A stretch of 64,000 nt of DNA from Diatrype stigma (Eukaryota > Ascomycota > Sordariomycetes > Xylariales > Diatrypaceae). The DNA lies in assembly GCA_022225965.2 (NCBI GenBank), contig JAKJXP020000080.1, positions 124,001-188,000 of the forward strand. The letters are read 5' to 3'. Each line of letters begins with the position of its first letter. The stretch's first letter is position 1. The notes beneath the pieces are model-generated. The model saw nothing but the letters and a program-made list of their open reading frames with translations, did not search any database and was not told where the DNA came from. The position numbers and the translations under genes were made by a program. Shown here piece after piece: positions 34,223-47,100 of the stretch.

Positions 34223-37200
34223 ATGGAGCCCGTCCATTATCAGCCCGCCTCTGCGCGGATCATGGACTCTGACAAGGAGCAGGGCCTTGTGTGTCTTGAT
34301 CTCCAAGATGGCTCGTCCTACAAGGGCTTCAGCTTCGGTGCTCAGAAGAGCGTAGCAGGAGAATTGGTCTTCCAGACCGGTATGGTGGGCTACCCCGAGT
34401 CGATTACCGATCCTTCGTATCGCGGCCAGATCCTCGTTATAACTTTCCCCCTGGTGGGAAACTACGGCGTGCCTTCTCGAGAGACCATGGACGAGCTACT
34501 TCGCGACCGCCCAGCACACTTCGAAGCCTCCCAGATCCACATCGCCGGTCTTGTTGTATCTTCCTATGCAGGTGAAGACTATTCGCACTATCTCGCAGCC
34601 TCCTCCCTCGGAGCATGGCTGAAGGAGCAGGGTATCCCCGCCATATACGGTATTGATACTAGAGCTCTGACCCAGCGCATACGCGAGGAGGGTAGCATGC
34701 TCGGTCGCATGCTGCTACAAAAGCAAGACTTGGCCAATGGTGACGCCAACGAGATTAACGGCATCGCTACCCATCTGGTCACAGGGGATTGGAAACCGTA
34801 CTTTGAAGATATTGATTGGGTTAACCCCAACGAGAAGAACCTCGTCGCAGAGGGTGAGTACACCTCAAAAGGAGCTTAGGGCAGCAAGCTTATTTGATTG
34901 TAGTGTCCATCAAAACCCCTCAACTTTATACGCCAGACCCAGCTTCTGCCCTGAAGCATCCTTCGGGACGTACGCTTCGTGTCCTTTGCCTTGATGTTGG
35001 AATGAAGAACAACCAGCTCAGATGTTTCCTGAAACGGGGTGTCGAGGTATTGGTCTGTCCTTGGGATTATGACTTCTCAGCAACAGCCGGAGAAGAATAT
35101 GATGGCTTGTTCATTTCCAACGGTCCTGGCGACCCAGCCGTCATGCACGAACCCATAAAGCATCTTTCCGCAGCAATGGAAGCCAGTAAAACACCCATCT
35201 TCGGAATCTGTCTTGGACACCAGCTCCTTGCTCAAGCGGCTGGCGCGAAGACCCAAAAGATGAAGTTCGGAAATCGTGGTCACAACATTCCTTGCACCAG
35301 TCTGGTGACGGGCAAGTGTCACATCACTTCTCAGAACCATGGCTTTGCCGTTGATGCGGCAAGTCTTCCATCCGAATGGAAAGAGTTGTTTGTGAACGCC
35401 AACGATGGTAGTAACGAGGGTATCATGAACCTCGAAAAGCCATACTTTAGTGTGCAGTTCCACCCTGAAAGCACACCTGGTCCGCGAGACACCGAGTTCC
35501 TCTTCGATGTATTCATTGACACCATTGTCAACTGCGCCAAGGAACCAAAGCTTCTCAACGCACCGGTCCATTTCCCTGGTGGTACAGCCGAAGAGAACGA
35601 GAAGGCTCACCCTCGTGTCAATGTGAAGAAGATTCTTGTTCTTGGCAGTGGTGGTCTAAGTATTGGACAAGCAGGTGAATTCGACTATTCCGGTAGTCAA
35701 GCCATCAAAGCTCTCAAGGAAGAGGGCATTTACACCGTCCTTATCAACCCGAATATCGCCACAATCCAAACATCCAAGGGCTTAGCAGACAAGGTCTACT
35801 TTCTACCCGTCACAGCCGAGTTCGTACGTAAGGTCATTGTATATGAGAGGCCAGATGCTATCTATGTGACTTTTGGTGGCCAGACGGCGTTACAGGTCGG
35901 TATTCAACTCAAAGATGAGTTCGAACAGCTCGGAGTGAAAGTGCTTGGTACACCTATCGACACCATCATCACAACAGAAGATCGAGAGCTCTTTGCTCGT
36001 AGTATGGACTCGATCGGTGAAAAGTGCGCCAAGTCTGCCTCTGCGAGCAGCGTTGAAGAGGCTATGCGTGTCGTCAAAGACATCGGCTTCCCTGTCATTG
36101 TTAGAGCGGCATATGCTCTCGGTGGATTGGGCAGCGGCTTCGCCAATAACGAGGAGGAGCTTGTCGATCTCTGTAACAAGGCGCTCGCTGCCAGTCCGCA
36201 GGTCCTGATCGAGCGAAGCATGAAGGGCTGGAAGGAAATCGAATATGAAGTCGTCCGGGATGCACAGGATAACTGCATCACAGTCTGCAACATGGAAAAT
36301 TTCGATCCCCTCGGCATCCACACAGGTGACTCTATCGTCGTGGCACCATCTCAGACGCTCTCGGATGATGACTATAACATGCTACGGACAACAGCAGTCA
36401 ATGTTATCCGACACCTTGGCGTTGTGGGAGAGTGCAACATTCAATATGCTCTCAATCCGTTCTCGAAGGAATACTGCATCATCGAGGTGAATGCGCGATT
36501 ATCTCGATCATCTGCCCTGGCATCCAAAGCTACTGGCTACCCCCTTGCCTTTATTGCTGCTAAACTTGGTCTTGGCATCCCCCTGAAGGACATCAAAAAC
36601 TCGGTCACCAAAGTCACTTGCGCCTGCTTCGAGCCATCTCTAGATTATGTCGTCGTGAAGATGCCTCGATGGGACTTGAAGAAATTTACCAGGGTATCTA
36701 CGCAGCTAGGCTCATCAATGAAGAGTGTTGGAGAGGTGATGAGCATCGGACGGACCTTCGAAGAAGCCATACAAAAAGCGATCCGAGCCATTGATTTCCA
36801 CAACCTTGGTTTCGGTGAGACTAAGGCGTTGATGTCTATTGATGATGAGTTGCAAACCCCATCCGATCAGCGGCTCTTCGCTATTGCCAATGCTATGCAT
36901 GCTGGATACTCCGTCGAGAGGATTTGGGAGTTGACCAAGATTGACAAGTGGTTCTTGGACAGACTCATGAGCCTGTGTCATTTTGCCAAGTCAATGGCCA
37001 ACTTCAACACCGGCAGCATCGCCAAGCGCCCCGATTTGATTCTACAAGGCAAACGGCTTGGCTTCAGCGATCGCCAGCTAGCCAAGTTCTGGGATTCTAA
37101 CGAGCTGGCCGTGAGGCGGATGAGGTTAGAGGCAGGGATTACTCCCTTTGTCAAGCAGATCGACACTGTTGCTGCGGAGTTCCCTGCTTTCACCAATTAT

Positions 37201-40200
37201 CTGTATCTGACTTACAACGCCTCGACTAGCGACATCCGCTTTGACGATCATGGTGTCATGGTCCTCGGAAGTGGTGTGTACCGTATTGGATCATCCGTTG
37301 AATTCGATTGGTGCTCAGTCAGGGCTATCCGAACACTGCGCGAGTCTGGCTTCAAGACCATCATGGTCAATTACAACCCGGAGACCGTCAGTACCGATTA
37401 TGATGAGGCTGACCGGCTATACTTCGAGAATATCAACCTTGAGACCGTGCTGGATATCTACCAGATGGAAGGATCTCAGGGAGTTCTCGGGGCAATGGGC
37501 GGCCAGACTCCCAACAATATCGCGCTGCCTTTGCTCCGTTCCGGCGTTAGGGTCCTCGGAACATCGCCAGAGATGATCGACCGAGCTGAGAATCGCTACA
37601 AGTTCTCCCGAATGCTTGATGAAATCGGTGTTGACCAGCCTACTTGGAAGGAGTTGACGAGCTTTGAGGAGGCACAGGCTTTCTGCCAAAAGGTTTCGTA
37701 CCCGGTGCTGGTTCGCCCGTCGTATGTGCTTTCTGGCGCTGCTATGAACACAGTCTACTCCGAGGCCGACCTCGAATTGTTCCTGCAGCAAGCATCCGAA
37801 GTCTCGCGCGAGCACCCTGTGGTCATTACTAAATATATCGAAAATGCAAAGGAGATTGAGATGGACGCCGTCGCCAAAGATGGCACCGTGGTTGGCCATT
37901 TCATCTCGGAGCACGTGGAGAATGCTGGTGTCCACTCGGGTGACGCGACCCTCATCTTGCCACCACAGGATCTTGAGCCGACTACGATTCAACGGATTGA
38001 AGAGGCTACACGCAAGATTGGTGATAAATTGAACGTGACGGGCCCGTTCAACATCCAGTTCATCGCGAAGGATAATGATATCAAGGTCATCGAGTGCAAC
38101 GTTCGAGCATCCCGATCGTTCCCGTTCGTATCTAAAACTATGGGCGTTGATCTCATCGAGATGGCAACGAAGGCAATCATGGGGATACCATTCACCGAGT
38201 ATCCCCCTACCCATATATCACCAGATTGTGTTGGTGTCAAGGTTCCACAGTTCAGTTTCTCTCGGCTTTCTGGCGCGGATCCAGTTCTGGGTGTGGAGAT
38301 GGCTTCCACGGGAGAAGTTGCCTGTTTCGGCGTTGACAAGTACGAAGCGTACCTGAAAGCACTGATGTCCACAGGGTTCAAGATTCCTAAGAGCAACGTT
38401 CTTCTGTCCATCGGTTCCTATAAGGACAAGAAGGAGATGCTGCCGTCTGTTGAGAAGCTACAAAAGATGGGCTACAAGCTCTTTGCTACTGCAGGTACTG
38501 CCGACTTCCTCCAAGAACACAACATCCCGGTTCAGTTTCTGGAAGTTCTGGGTAACGAGCAGGACGATCAGAGATCCGAGTTCTCTCTCACTCAGCATCT
38601 GGCCAAGAACACGATTGACCTCTACATCAACCTTCCCTCCAACAACAAATACCGGCGGCCCGCCAACTACATGAGTAAAGGCTACCGGACTCGTAGGATG
38701 GCTGTCGATTATCAGATTCCCCTGGTCACAAACGTCAAGAATGCGAAGATCCTCGTCGAAGCCATTGCGAGGCATTTCGATCTCGACGTCAGCAACCGCG
38801 ATTATGAGACAAGCCACCGTACTATCACCCTTCCAGGTCTGATCAATGTGGCTGCATTCGTACCTGGAATTGCCTCCAACAGCAGTCACGATCTTCAGGC
38901 TGTTACGAAGGCGTCGATCGCCGCAGGTTTCAGCATGATCCGTGTCATACCCATGGGTATCGATGGCTCTATCACAGATGCAAGGACTTTGAAGATTGCC
39001 CAGCAGCACAGCAAGCGCGGCGCATATTGCGACTACAACTACTCTGTCACGGCAACATCCGAGAATGCCGACCAAATCAGCCATGTCACGTCTGAAGTTG
39101 GCTCTCTCTTTATCCCTTTCAACCACCTTTCGGACAACATCAGCAAGGTGGCGGCTGTCACAGCTCACTTCGACTCTTGGCCTAACCATAAGCCTATTGT
39201 GACAGACGCGAAGACAACCGACCTCGCATCTATTCTGCTGCTTGCTAGTCTACACAGCAGGCGTATTCATGTCACTAGTGTCACGACCAAGGACGACATC
39301 AGGCTGATCGCGCTCAGCAAAGAGAAGGGCTTGAACGTTACTTGTGATGTGTCCATATATTCTCTCTACTTATCCCAGGTTGACTACCCCGACTGCAAGA
39401 TGCTGCCAAGTCTAGAGGACCAGAACTCTCTCTGGGAGCATCTTCCTACAATCGACGTCTTCTCGATCGGCAGTCTTCCGTATCAGCTTTCGCGCGCAAT
39501 CCAGGCGAAGTCTGACATAGCTGCGCAGATTGATCCAGCAGCCGGGATCTATGAAGCCCTGCCCCTTCTTTTGACCTCCGTTGCCGAGGGCAAACTGACG
39601 ATCGAAGATGTGACGACTCGCCTCTACGACAATCCGAAGCAGATTTTCGAGCTACATGAACAAGTCGGGACCTCTGTTGAGGTTGGTGTCGACCGCTCAT
39701 ATGTTATACCAAAGTCTTCATCGTCTCCATTTGCTGGAAAGGTCATGCGTGCTGCAGTGCAGAGGGTTACCTTAGGCAATAAGACCGTATGCTTGGATGG
39801 TGACCTGCTACCGATCCCATCGCTTGGAAAGGACATGTCCAGCCACAACAGCATGCCTGCTGCGCCCATTTCACCATCCGTGAAAGGCATGAACCCGCCA
39901 ATGTCGTTCACCCCGGACAGCCCTCGCAACAGGCGATCATCTTTCCTTGGGGCTCCAGGCCTAGGACGATCCGCGAATAGGCTCAAGGCGCTGGATGGCG
40001 CAGCAGATGGACTGCATCCATTGGCGAAGTCTGCCCAGTTCACAGACGAGTTTGGTCTTCCGGCGCCTATGCATGGTCTTGCCGTCGACAGGTTGCATGA
40101 CCTCTTAGCTCAGCCTTCGACGTTCAAGCATTCTCATGTGTTGTCTGTCAAGCACTACACCCGAACCGACCTGCACCTTCTATTCACCGTGGCCCAAGAA

Positions 40201-41141
40201 ATGCGCCTAGGTGTTGACCGGGAGGGTGTCCTCAGCACGCTTAAGGGCCGCTTACTGTGCACCCTGTTCTACGAACCATCGACCCGCACGTCTGCGTCGT
40301 TCGATGCAGCAATGCAACGTCTAGGCGGCCGCACCATTGCCATTGCTACGAACCATTCCTCGGTCCAGAAGGGCGAGACGTTGCAAGATACATTGAGGAC
40401 ACTTGCAAGCTATGGTGATGCAGTTGTGCTCCGTCACCCTGAAGAGAGGTCGGTTGACGTTGCTAGGAAGTACAGCCCAGTACCTGTCATCAATGGAGGT
40501 AACGGCAGCAAGGAACACCCGACGCAAGCGTTCCTTGATCTTTTCACCATCCGGGAGGAACTCGGTACAGTCCAGGGACTTACTGTCACCTTTGTCGGCG
40601 ATCTTTTGTATGGCCGTACAGTCCATTCTTTGGTTTACCTGATGCGGCACTATGGTGTCAAGGTACAACTGGTCTCCCCCAAATCGCTTGCACTGCCAGC
40701 CGAAGTGCGCGATCTGCTTGTTTCCTCAGGCCAGTTCCTTTGCGAGTCCGAGGAGCTCACCCCCGAGATTGTGGCCAGGAGTGATGTTCTGTACTGCACG
40801 AGGGTGCAAAAGGAGCGGTTCCCGAGCTTGGCAGATTACGAGAAGGTCAAGAGTTCGTACCGCATCGACAACGCTACGCTGAAGAACGCGAAGCAGTCGA
40901 TGTGTGTCCTGCATCCCCTGCCAAGGAACGAGGAAGTGGCCGAGGAGGTGGACTTCGACCAGCGAGCGGCGTATTTCAGACAGGTTCGTACCATTTCTGC
41001 ACTAATCCATCCCCTTCCCCGGCCCCTTCCCATCTGCCCCTATTCTATTCGCACACTTGTCCGCACAAGCTAACTGTACATCAGATGAGGTATGGCCTCT
41101 ACTGCCGCATGGCCCTGCTCGCGTTGGTCATGTCTAGTTGA
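34223..41141 (+). CDS. URA2: Pyrimidine multienzyme: glutamine-dependent CPSase / inactive DHOase-like / aspartate transcarbamylase
   Basis: This protein catalyses the first two steps of de novo pyrimidine synthesis (carbamoyl phosphate, then carbamoyl aspartate) and is normally feedback-inhibited by UTP. Three exons: 34223-34853, 34904-40983 and 41085-41141; 2255 residues; start in CCACCATGG. Domain order: GATase small subunit; class I amidotransferase with FGICLGHQ (nucleophile Cys about 313) and FHPES (His about 397, Glu about 399); two CPSase halves with ATP-grasp folds ([20 protein letters not shown] and [20 protein letters not shown]); the MGS-like allosteric region near 1390 ([12 protein letters not shown]); the DHOase-like domain from about 1510; a Ser/Pro linker; and ATCase from about 1950 ([42 protein letters not shown]). 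The DHOase-like domain lacks the zinc-binding HxH (it reads [12 protein letters not shown]), as in yeast Ura2, so a separate dihydroorotase gene is expected elsewhere. Confidence 0.97.
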
Positions 41142-42195
41142 TTTCCCAGCACCGTGACGTGTTTGTGATGCCGCAACCCTATAAACAAAAGTAGATCGAT
41201 CGTTTCCATCTTCCGGGGTTCTGTGGCTCTATAAAAGTTAGATAGCTTTCCGTGTTTCTGATAGGAAAACTTCATTAGAACCTGCACTGGCTCAGGCCGC
41301 TCATGAGTGAAATGAAGTAGACGCATACGGGTACGAATGGCGTTATGTATGTATGTGAGCGTATGTAGGCGTACGTTCTCTGTGTTTCGGGGGTGTGTAT
41401 TTATGTCTTTTGTATTCCCGTGTTTGCGTATTCCTGTATTTGTTCATGTATATTATATGGGATATGGTGTGTGGGATATGATGTGTCATGTATATATATA
41501 GCATAGCGTTCATGTATATAGCGTCAGTTGGGTCAATGTTCATACCTACTTGCCTACTTATCTACTTAATTCTAGGTACACATTGTACGTCTGCATTTAT
41601 GACCTTGTGTCTGTTGTGTCCGCTCTGTTTTTTCGAGGGAGTGTTAGTGAATATAGCTATAATATGTCAGGACCTTAAGTGCTACATGTAGTTAGAGCTA
41701 CAAACCATGGCTGAGATGAATGACGTCATGGCCTGAATATATTCCCTATTGTCCTATCACCAGAGCGCCTGATATCTACGACTTAATACATGACTTAAAC
41801 TCGTGGATCTCGAGGGTGCAGAAGTGTTGAATCATTGACCAAAGCAGCAGAGGTGAAGTAGCCAGCCCCTGTCTCAACGCTTATAAACAAACCATTATAA
41901 GTTGAAAGCATTGGATCTTATTGAGCATGAGTTACTTCACATAGTTACAGTACCTAGCCTAAGGCATAATACCTCTTGCTCGCTCATGCAGCGCCTCATC
42001 ACCCCCGCGCTATTATACCGCAGCAGCATAAGCGCAAGCATAGGCATAAGTGGCACCATCACTACCATCTCACCATTACCATTACCATTAACCCGATTCG
42101 CAACGCACTATTATCACCATCATCATCACCTGACTCTTTATCATAAGAGTTGTCATCACCATCGCGCAGCAGCAGCAACAACAGCAACCACAGCA
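41142..42195. other. Intergenic region and leader of the PNPOx-like gene
   Basis: About 1.05 kb. It contains GTATGTAT runs near 41346-41370, CATTACCATTACC and CATCATCACC repeats near 42070-42130, and a CAGCAGCAACAA stretch just before the chosen start. An in-frame upstream ATG at 41986 would add 70 residues (see the next gene). Confidence 0.5.
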
Positions 42196-43140
42196 ATGTC
42201 TTCTTATTCTACTACTACCCAGGGCGAGCCAGCACCCTGGCGCAGCCTCTTCCTCGAGCACGTGCAGGGCATGGCGTCGCCGGAATTCACGCTAGCCACC
42301 GTGCGCTTAGTAAAGCGGCAGCGGCGGCAGGGTGAGGCATCGTCACCATCGCCGTCGGAGGGGAAGACGGCAACAGCAGCGGTACCCCGCGCCCGGACCT
42401 GCGTCTTCCGCGGCCTATTCGCCGAGCTGCCCGCCAACCCCAGGAACGAGGCCGAGCGGAACCCGGCCGGCGTCTACGCCAGCGACCTCCCCACCTTCAC
42501 CACCGACGTGCGCATGGACAAGCTCGCCGAGCTGTTCGGGGAGGAGGTGGAGGAAGATGATGGTGGGGATGGCGGTGCATCACGCAGCAAACCCGGAACC
42601 GGAGGCGGCGGGCCCGTCGAAGCCACGTTCTGGGCCCGCCGGGCCGGCGTCCAGTGGCGCATCCGCGGCCGCGCGTACGTGCTCGCGCCGGACGTGGAAG
42701 ACGAGCGGGGCGAGGTCTCGGAGGGCGCTAGGGAGGTCGTCCGGGCGCTGAGGGCGCGGATGCGGAGGGTGGTATCATCGGAAGATGGGGAAAAGGAAAA
42801 GGGGTGGAGCTTCGCGCGCGAGATCACGGCGCACTTCGGCAACGTGTCGCCGCTCATGCGCGGGTCGTTCCGGAACCCGGCGCCGGGCACGCCCGTGGCG
42901 CTGCCCGTGAGCGACGACCGGCTGGGCCTGGGCCAGGAGGTGGCCGACCTCGAGGACGAGGTGGCCCGCGCCAACTTCCGCGTCGCCGTCGTCGTGCCCG
43001 ACCAGGTCGACCGCACCGACCTGAGCGATCCCCGCCGCGCCCGCCGCTGGCTGTACACCTTCGTCGGGACCGGGCAGGAGCCGAGCCAGCCCGGTGGGGT
43101 GGTCGAAGCGGGGTGGGAGAAGGTCGAGGTCTGGCCTTGA
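42196..43140 (+). CDS. PNPOx-like (Alr4036-type) FMN-binding flavoprotein
   Basis: Intronless, 314 residues from ATG 42196 (MSSYSTTTQGEPAPWRSLF). The fold family is pyridoxamine 5'-phosphate-oxidase-like split-barrel; the Alr4036 type binds FMN, but its substrate is generally unknown. Signatures in order: PAPWRSLFLEHVQGM, the first strand with ARTCVFRGLFAELPANP, SDLPTFTTDVRMDKLAELFG, EATFWARRAGVQWRIRGRAYVL, WSFAREITAHFGNVSPLMRGSFRNP, ANFRVAVVVPDQVDRTDLSDP, and the final RRWLYTFVG and WEKVEVWP. Two acidic or Gly-rich loops (EEVEEDDGGDGG; GGGG) are inserted between strands. A longer form from ATG 41986 would add an N-terminus with basic and hydroxylated residues and a His run; it could be a mitochondrial presequence but looks like translated microsatellite, so the shorter start is preferred. 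Confidence 0.88.
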   Translation: MSSYSTTTQGEPAPWRSLFLEHVQGMASPEFTLATVRLVKRQRRQGEASSPSPSEGKTATAAVPRARTCVFRGLFAELPANPRNEAERNPAGVYASDLPTFTTDVRMDKLAELFGEEVEEDDGGDGGASRSKPGTGGGGPVEATFWARRAGVQWRIRGRAYVLAPDVEDERGEVSEGAREVVRALRARMRRVVSSEDGEKEKGWSFAREITAHFGNVSPLMRGSFRNPAPGTPVALPVSDDRLGLGQEVADLEDEVARANFRVAVVVPDQVDRTDLSDPRRARRWLYTFVGTGQEPSQPGGVVEAGWEKVEVWP

Positions 43141-43217
43141 AGTTGCTCCCTTGCCCTTGCTGGCTGGCTTTTGGCTTACGTACCTATCTACTTATTACCT
43201 ACATATCTGATTTGCTG

Positions 43218-43245
43218 CTGGCTGGCTGGCTGGCTGGCTGGCTGG
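43218..43245 (+). repeat. Microsatellite (CTGG)7
   Basis: Seven perfect units, about 80 bp past the stop of the PNPOx-like gene, so probably in its 3' UTR. Confidence 0.9.
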
Positions 43246-43847
43246 TCGGCTGTGACCTCGGCCTCGGCCATCGAGTCGAATACGGGCAGAGCCCCTCGTG
43301 CCGTGTCGCGTGTCGCACCCCCCGAGGTGGTTTTTGATTTCTTGCGAATCCGGATTCCTTATGCAGTTGGACGAGAACAACGAGGGGACGTGGCGTGATA
43401 CCTACCCAACGCTTTCTTCCGGCGTGGGCTTGTCTAGGTAATGCGCCTGCCTCCTGCTCATAGGTTGGAGAGAGAGAAAGACATATAATGTTAACTACCT
43501 ACTTACATATCGCACCACCAATCACTCACCCAGCATGTGACTGTACCGGCAGACCGGGCACTTATCACGCCGCATGTCTCGTCGCTTCGGGGGATCCACG
43601 CGCACAAAACGAGACGGACCCCCGAACACTGCGGAATCACTTCCGTCCGGTGTTGTTGGTCCTTACGTGTGTGTGTGTGTGTGTGTATGGATGTGCGTGT
43701 GTGCGCAATACTTATGTGAAGATCACAACCAACGGTTACGATAAGACTGGCATGGCAGACCGGTTTGGCTGCCAGCAACCTATGAGAAGGGGTGTAATGG
43801 GGGTTACATATACATCAAAGTCGCCATCACCACTATCACCATCATTA

Positions 43848-43880
43848 CCACCACTACCACTACCACTACCACTACCACCA
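43848..43880 (+). repeat. CCACTA-type microsatellite
   Basis: Runs of CCACTACCACTACC extending an imperfect CCATCA-rich stretch from about 43824. Intergenic. Confidence 0.8.
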
Positions 43881-44073
43881 TCGCAGGACAAGCTTTATTG
43901 ACTTGTTGGTATGCGCGATTTATGCAGGTAATGCAAGACCCAATAGGTAGCGGTATGTTTTAAAGAATCTATGTAACTTAGTTGCTATGTTGTATCATAT
44001 CATTCAGTTATGTAGTTAGCAGCTCAGTCTCGCATCACCATGCACACACGCATGCTTCCACTTACACACACAC

Positions 44074-44075
<2 letters not shown>

Positions 44076-44130
<55 letters not shown>
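44076..44130 (+). repeat. CA dinucleotide tract of 55 bp
   Basis: Uninterrupted alternating CA over about 55 bases, with further broken CA runs on both sides (44042-44049, 44064-44073, 44132-44148). It is the longest simple repeat in the window. Confidence 0.95.
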
Positions 44131-44131
<1 letters not shown>

Positions 44132-47100
44132 CGCACACACACGCACGCGGAACCTAACTGCCGTGCCGAACCAAAATATGCACAACACTTTTATCCCTGC
44201 TTACACGTAATTACGGGCGGCGGTCCGTGTACTGTTGCCGTAACGGTACGTCAGCCTCATTGTAATGGGTGCCCGCCCGCGCCACTTCGGGGTAGGTGAC
44301 ATCCTCTAATCCTGCATTCGTACTCTTGAGCTTCCGGATAGGTCAAGGTACCTAGGTAGCTATTCGTACACGGAACCTGCTTGTACATATCCGGGGTCGG
44401 TGGTCACACCTAGCTAATTTCGGACCGATATCTTGGCATCACGCTGTACCGTAGACAACTCCTCGGGATGCCGAAACTTTTTGTTTCTTTCTTTTTTTTC
44501 TTATTTTTTTCTTCTTTTTCTTCTTCCCGTTTCTTTTGTGGGGTGTCTTTCCGCAACCGACGCTGCTGGTTTCTGTTCCTGCTGTCGTCAATCTATTGGC
44601 TACTTGGACATGTGATCAATATTCATTAACTGGATGCGACGGATGACACAGCCGGACAGTTTATCGCTTTTCCCTGTACCACTACTTAGCCCTTTACAAC
44701 ATGTATTACATTACATGGTGGACGCGCCGACTGGAGGCTCGGCTCGGAGGATTGGTTGCTTGTTCGCATCCCCAGTGTAGTATCATACATAGTGCATTGT
44801 TACTGTTACTGTTGGTATGTCAGCCAGTCAGTTTGACGGGTTCCTTCCAGATATGCGTCCACGATCATGTTGCTGAGCATCTGGACGCATCTGCATCTCC
44901 ACGTCCGAGTAGACGGACGCCCTTCAAGTACCCACAAGCAACCAAGGATGTGAATCTAGCGGACGACCCGGTCATTTCCCCGGGTGTTCTTGCCGTAGTC
45001 GGTCGATATGACCGCCTTGATCGTTAGCTAATGCTCAAGTGGAGAAGCTGTTTCAAAGGGTTGAGGCTCTAGATCACGATCGGAACGAATCCGTGCGTTA
45101 GCTCATACTTACGTAGATACACAGATGCTAGGCCTCCTTTTACATATTATATAACTAGGCCTTTTCCTATTAAACTAATAATTTTAGGGGAATTACCAAG
45201 AATACACGGTGAGTGTGTACATGTGGATGGGTGTGTCAGGAAATGGGGAGGTCTACATTATGCATATAATCCAGTTTGGAGAAGCTCGATAAATGTTGCT
45301 ATTGAACAAGAAAAGCAGTTTGATGCTATCAATACACTGCTGGTTATCGTTTTTTTCTGTTTTTCTTATTGGTCTATAAACGATTCCTAGTTGTTACAGC
45401 TGTCGAGTCTTACGAAAACTAGCTCAGTCACAAGTATAAGTATATGATCTCATGAAAAATGTTTCATGCCTAATATTATGATTTCCACCAGCGTCTGAAA
45501 TCTCGCCAGATTCAAGCCACGAATAAAGTCAGAGGTCATCCAGGAATTTACAAGGCATACTATGTATCGATTCACTTCGCATATGGAGTCGTTTTATTCA
45601 AAGTGTTAGAGCTCATAGCACCGCATTGGTTTAGGAGGGTCATGTTGGTGATATGCGCGGCAAGTTGACGTTGGTTGGAACTTGAAAAAACGTACTTCGT
45701 ACTTATGACATGTAATATGAGCTCTCTGATAACGAAGTTGGCCGTGTTGAAACTCGATGTTTAGTTTGGTAAAGAACGGCATTTTCCAAGCTTGCAACAT
45801 GTGCATAATCGAGTCATGAAACGGGCTTGTCATGTTAAAGGCTATCGAGGGACATTTGGATTGCTGCTTACCGGCACCGCAGTAGCTGTTGGCAGGTTAC
45901 AAGGCGAGAGGTTATCAACACGTAGCTGATCACTAGTTATAGCCTATATTGCAGGTCACGACACTCGTGTGGCGGAGACGTTTTTGCATGTTCTCTAACC
46001 TTTCGGCTTACATTACTTCAGACAATAAAGTCTAGACTTTACGGATAAAACATGTAGTGTAAATATTTACATAATCCTCGTTGTATCCGGTGCAAACTTT
46101 GGAAAATCGAACTTTCCTTTGTGCCGTTCGGGGTCTCATGAAGACATATCGTCATAATACCTAGGTAAGAATGTAAGCCTCGCCAGCCAACAAGATAGCA
46201 TCGCAAATACTTGCCACAGTTGAGACGTTAGGCCGTCCATGCGTAGTCGGCAGTGATCCTCTTATCTTGGAATTACTTCTGCACTTTATGAGGCTTGTGT
46301 GACAGCCTCACTTCTGTCACTAAAGAATTGGGATTGCCGTCGAATCTTGGCGATGCAACGATCGAGTTGGACTTGACGTGTAATTTTCCCCTAGCCAACT
46401 ACATATGAGGACGCTGACTAGGATACCTACTTATCACTCACGCACTTCAGAGATCGGGCTGCTATGTATCATGTAGCTTGGCCCGCGGGTTCGCGCTTGC
46501 TGCAAGACGACGGCATAGGTAGAAGAACCCCATGAGTCTAGGAAACATACCCCATACAGCTTTAAGGATATGGAGCCGTCCTTCTGTGAGCATATGGGGC
46601 ATATGGGACAGGTTACGTACTTTATGTATCTGAAGACCCAGCTAGCCGGCATACTGGGCAATGTCCTTGCCTACAATAGGAAGACTTCCGCGGCAACCGA
46701 TCTTCAGGGGTCGATTGGTTTGCGCCTAAGAGAATTCTGGTGTCCTTCTAGAATGTTTCGACACCAGCAACAAATACATAACATAGTAAATGGACGGTGG
46801 ACAAGACCATCGGGATGACTGCTGGGCACACAATCTTCGCACGGGATCTTACAGTAGGAACAGGTTGGGAAAGCTGGGCAAGTTGGGCCAAGTTGGCCTG
46901 GGAAACATATAACATATTACAGGTCTCACGCCTCGCAACACGACTTGAACTTGTTACTTGTCTAGTTTCGTCGACCAACATCAAGTGTCGTCGAGCTGCC
47001 GGCGATGAAGCAGGCATGGGTATCATTGGATACAATCAGCTATCACGTCACGAAGCAAGCTGTCACATCACAAAGCGAGCTTCGCTGAGGAAATTCTTGT

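Noticed and set aside
41986..42195. Upstream in-frame start for the PNPOx-like protein
   Set aside because: The extra 70 residues mostly translate microsatellite (His and Ala/Thr runs), and the family domain begins right after the ATG at 42196; transcript data could reverse this.
43982..44299. 105-residue open frame through the CA tract
   Set aside because: Translation is a Thr-His repeat of the microsatellite; no flanking coding signal.
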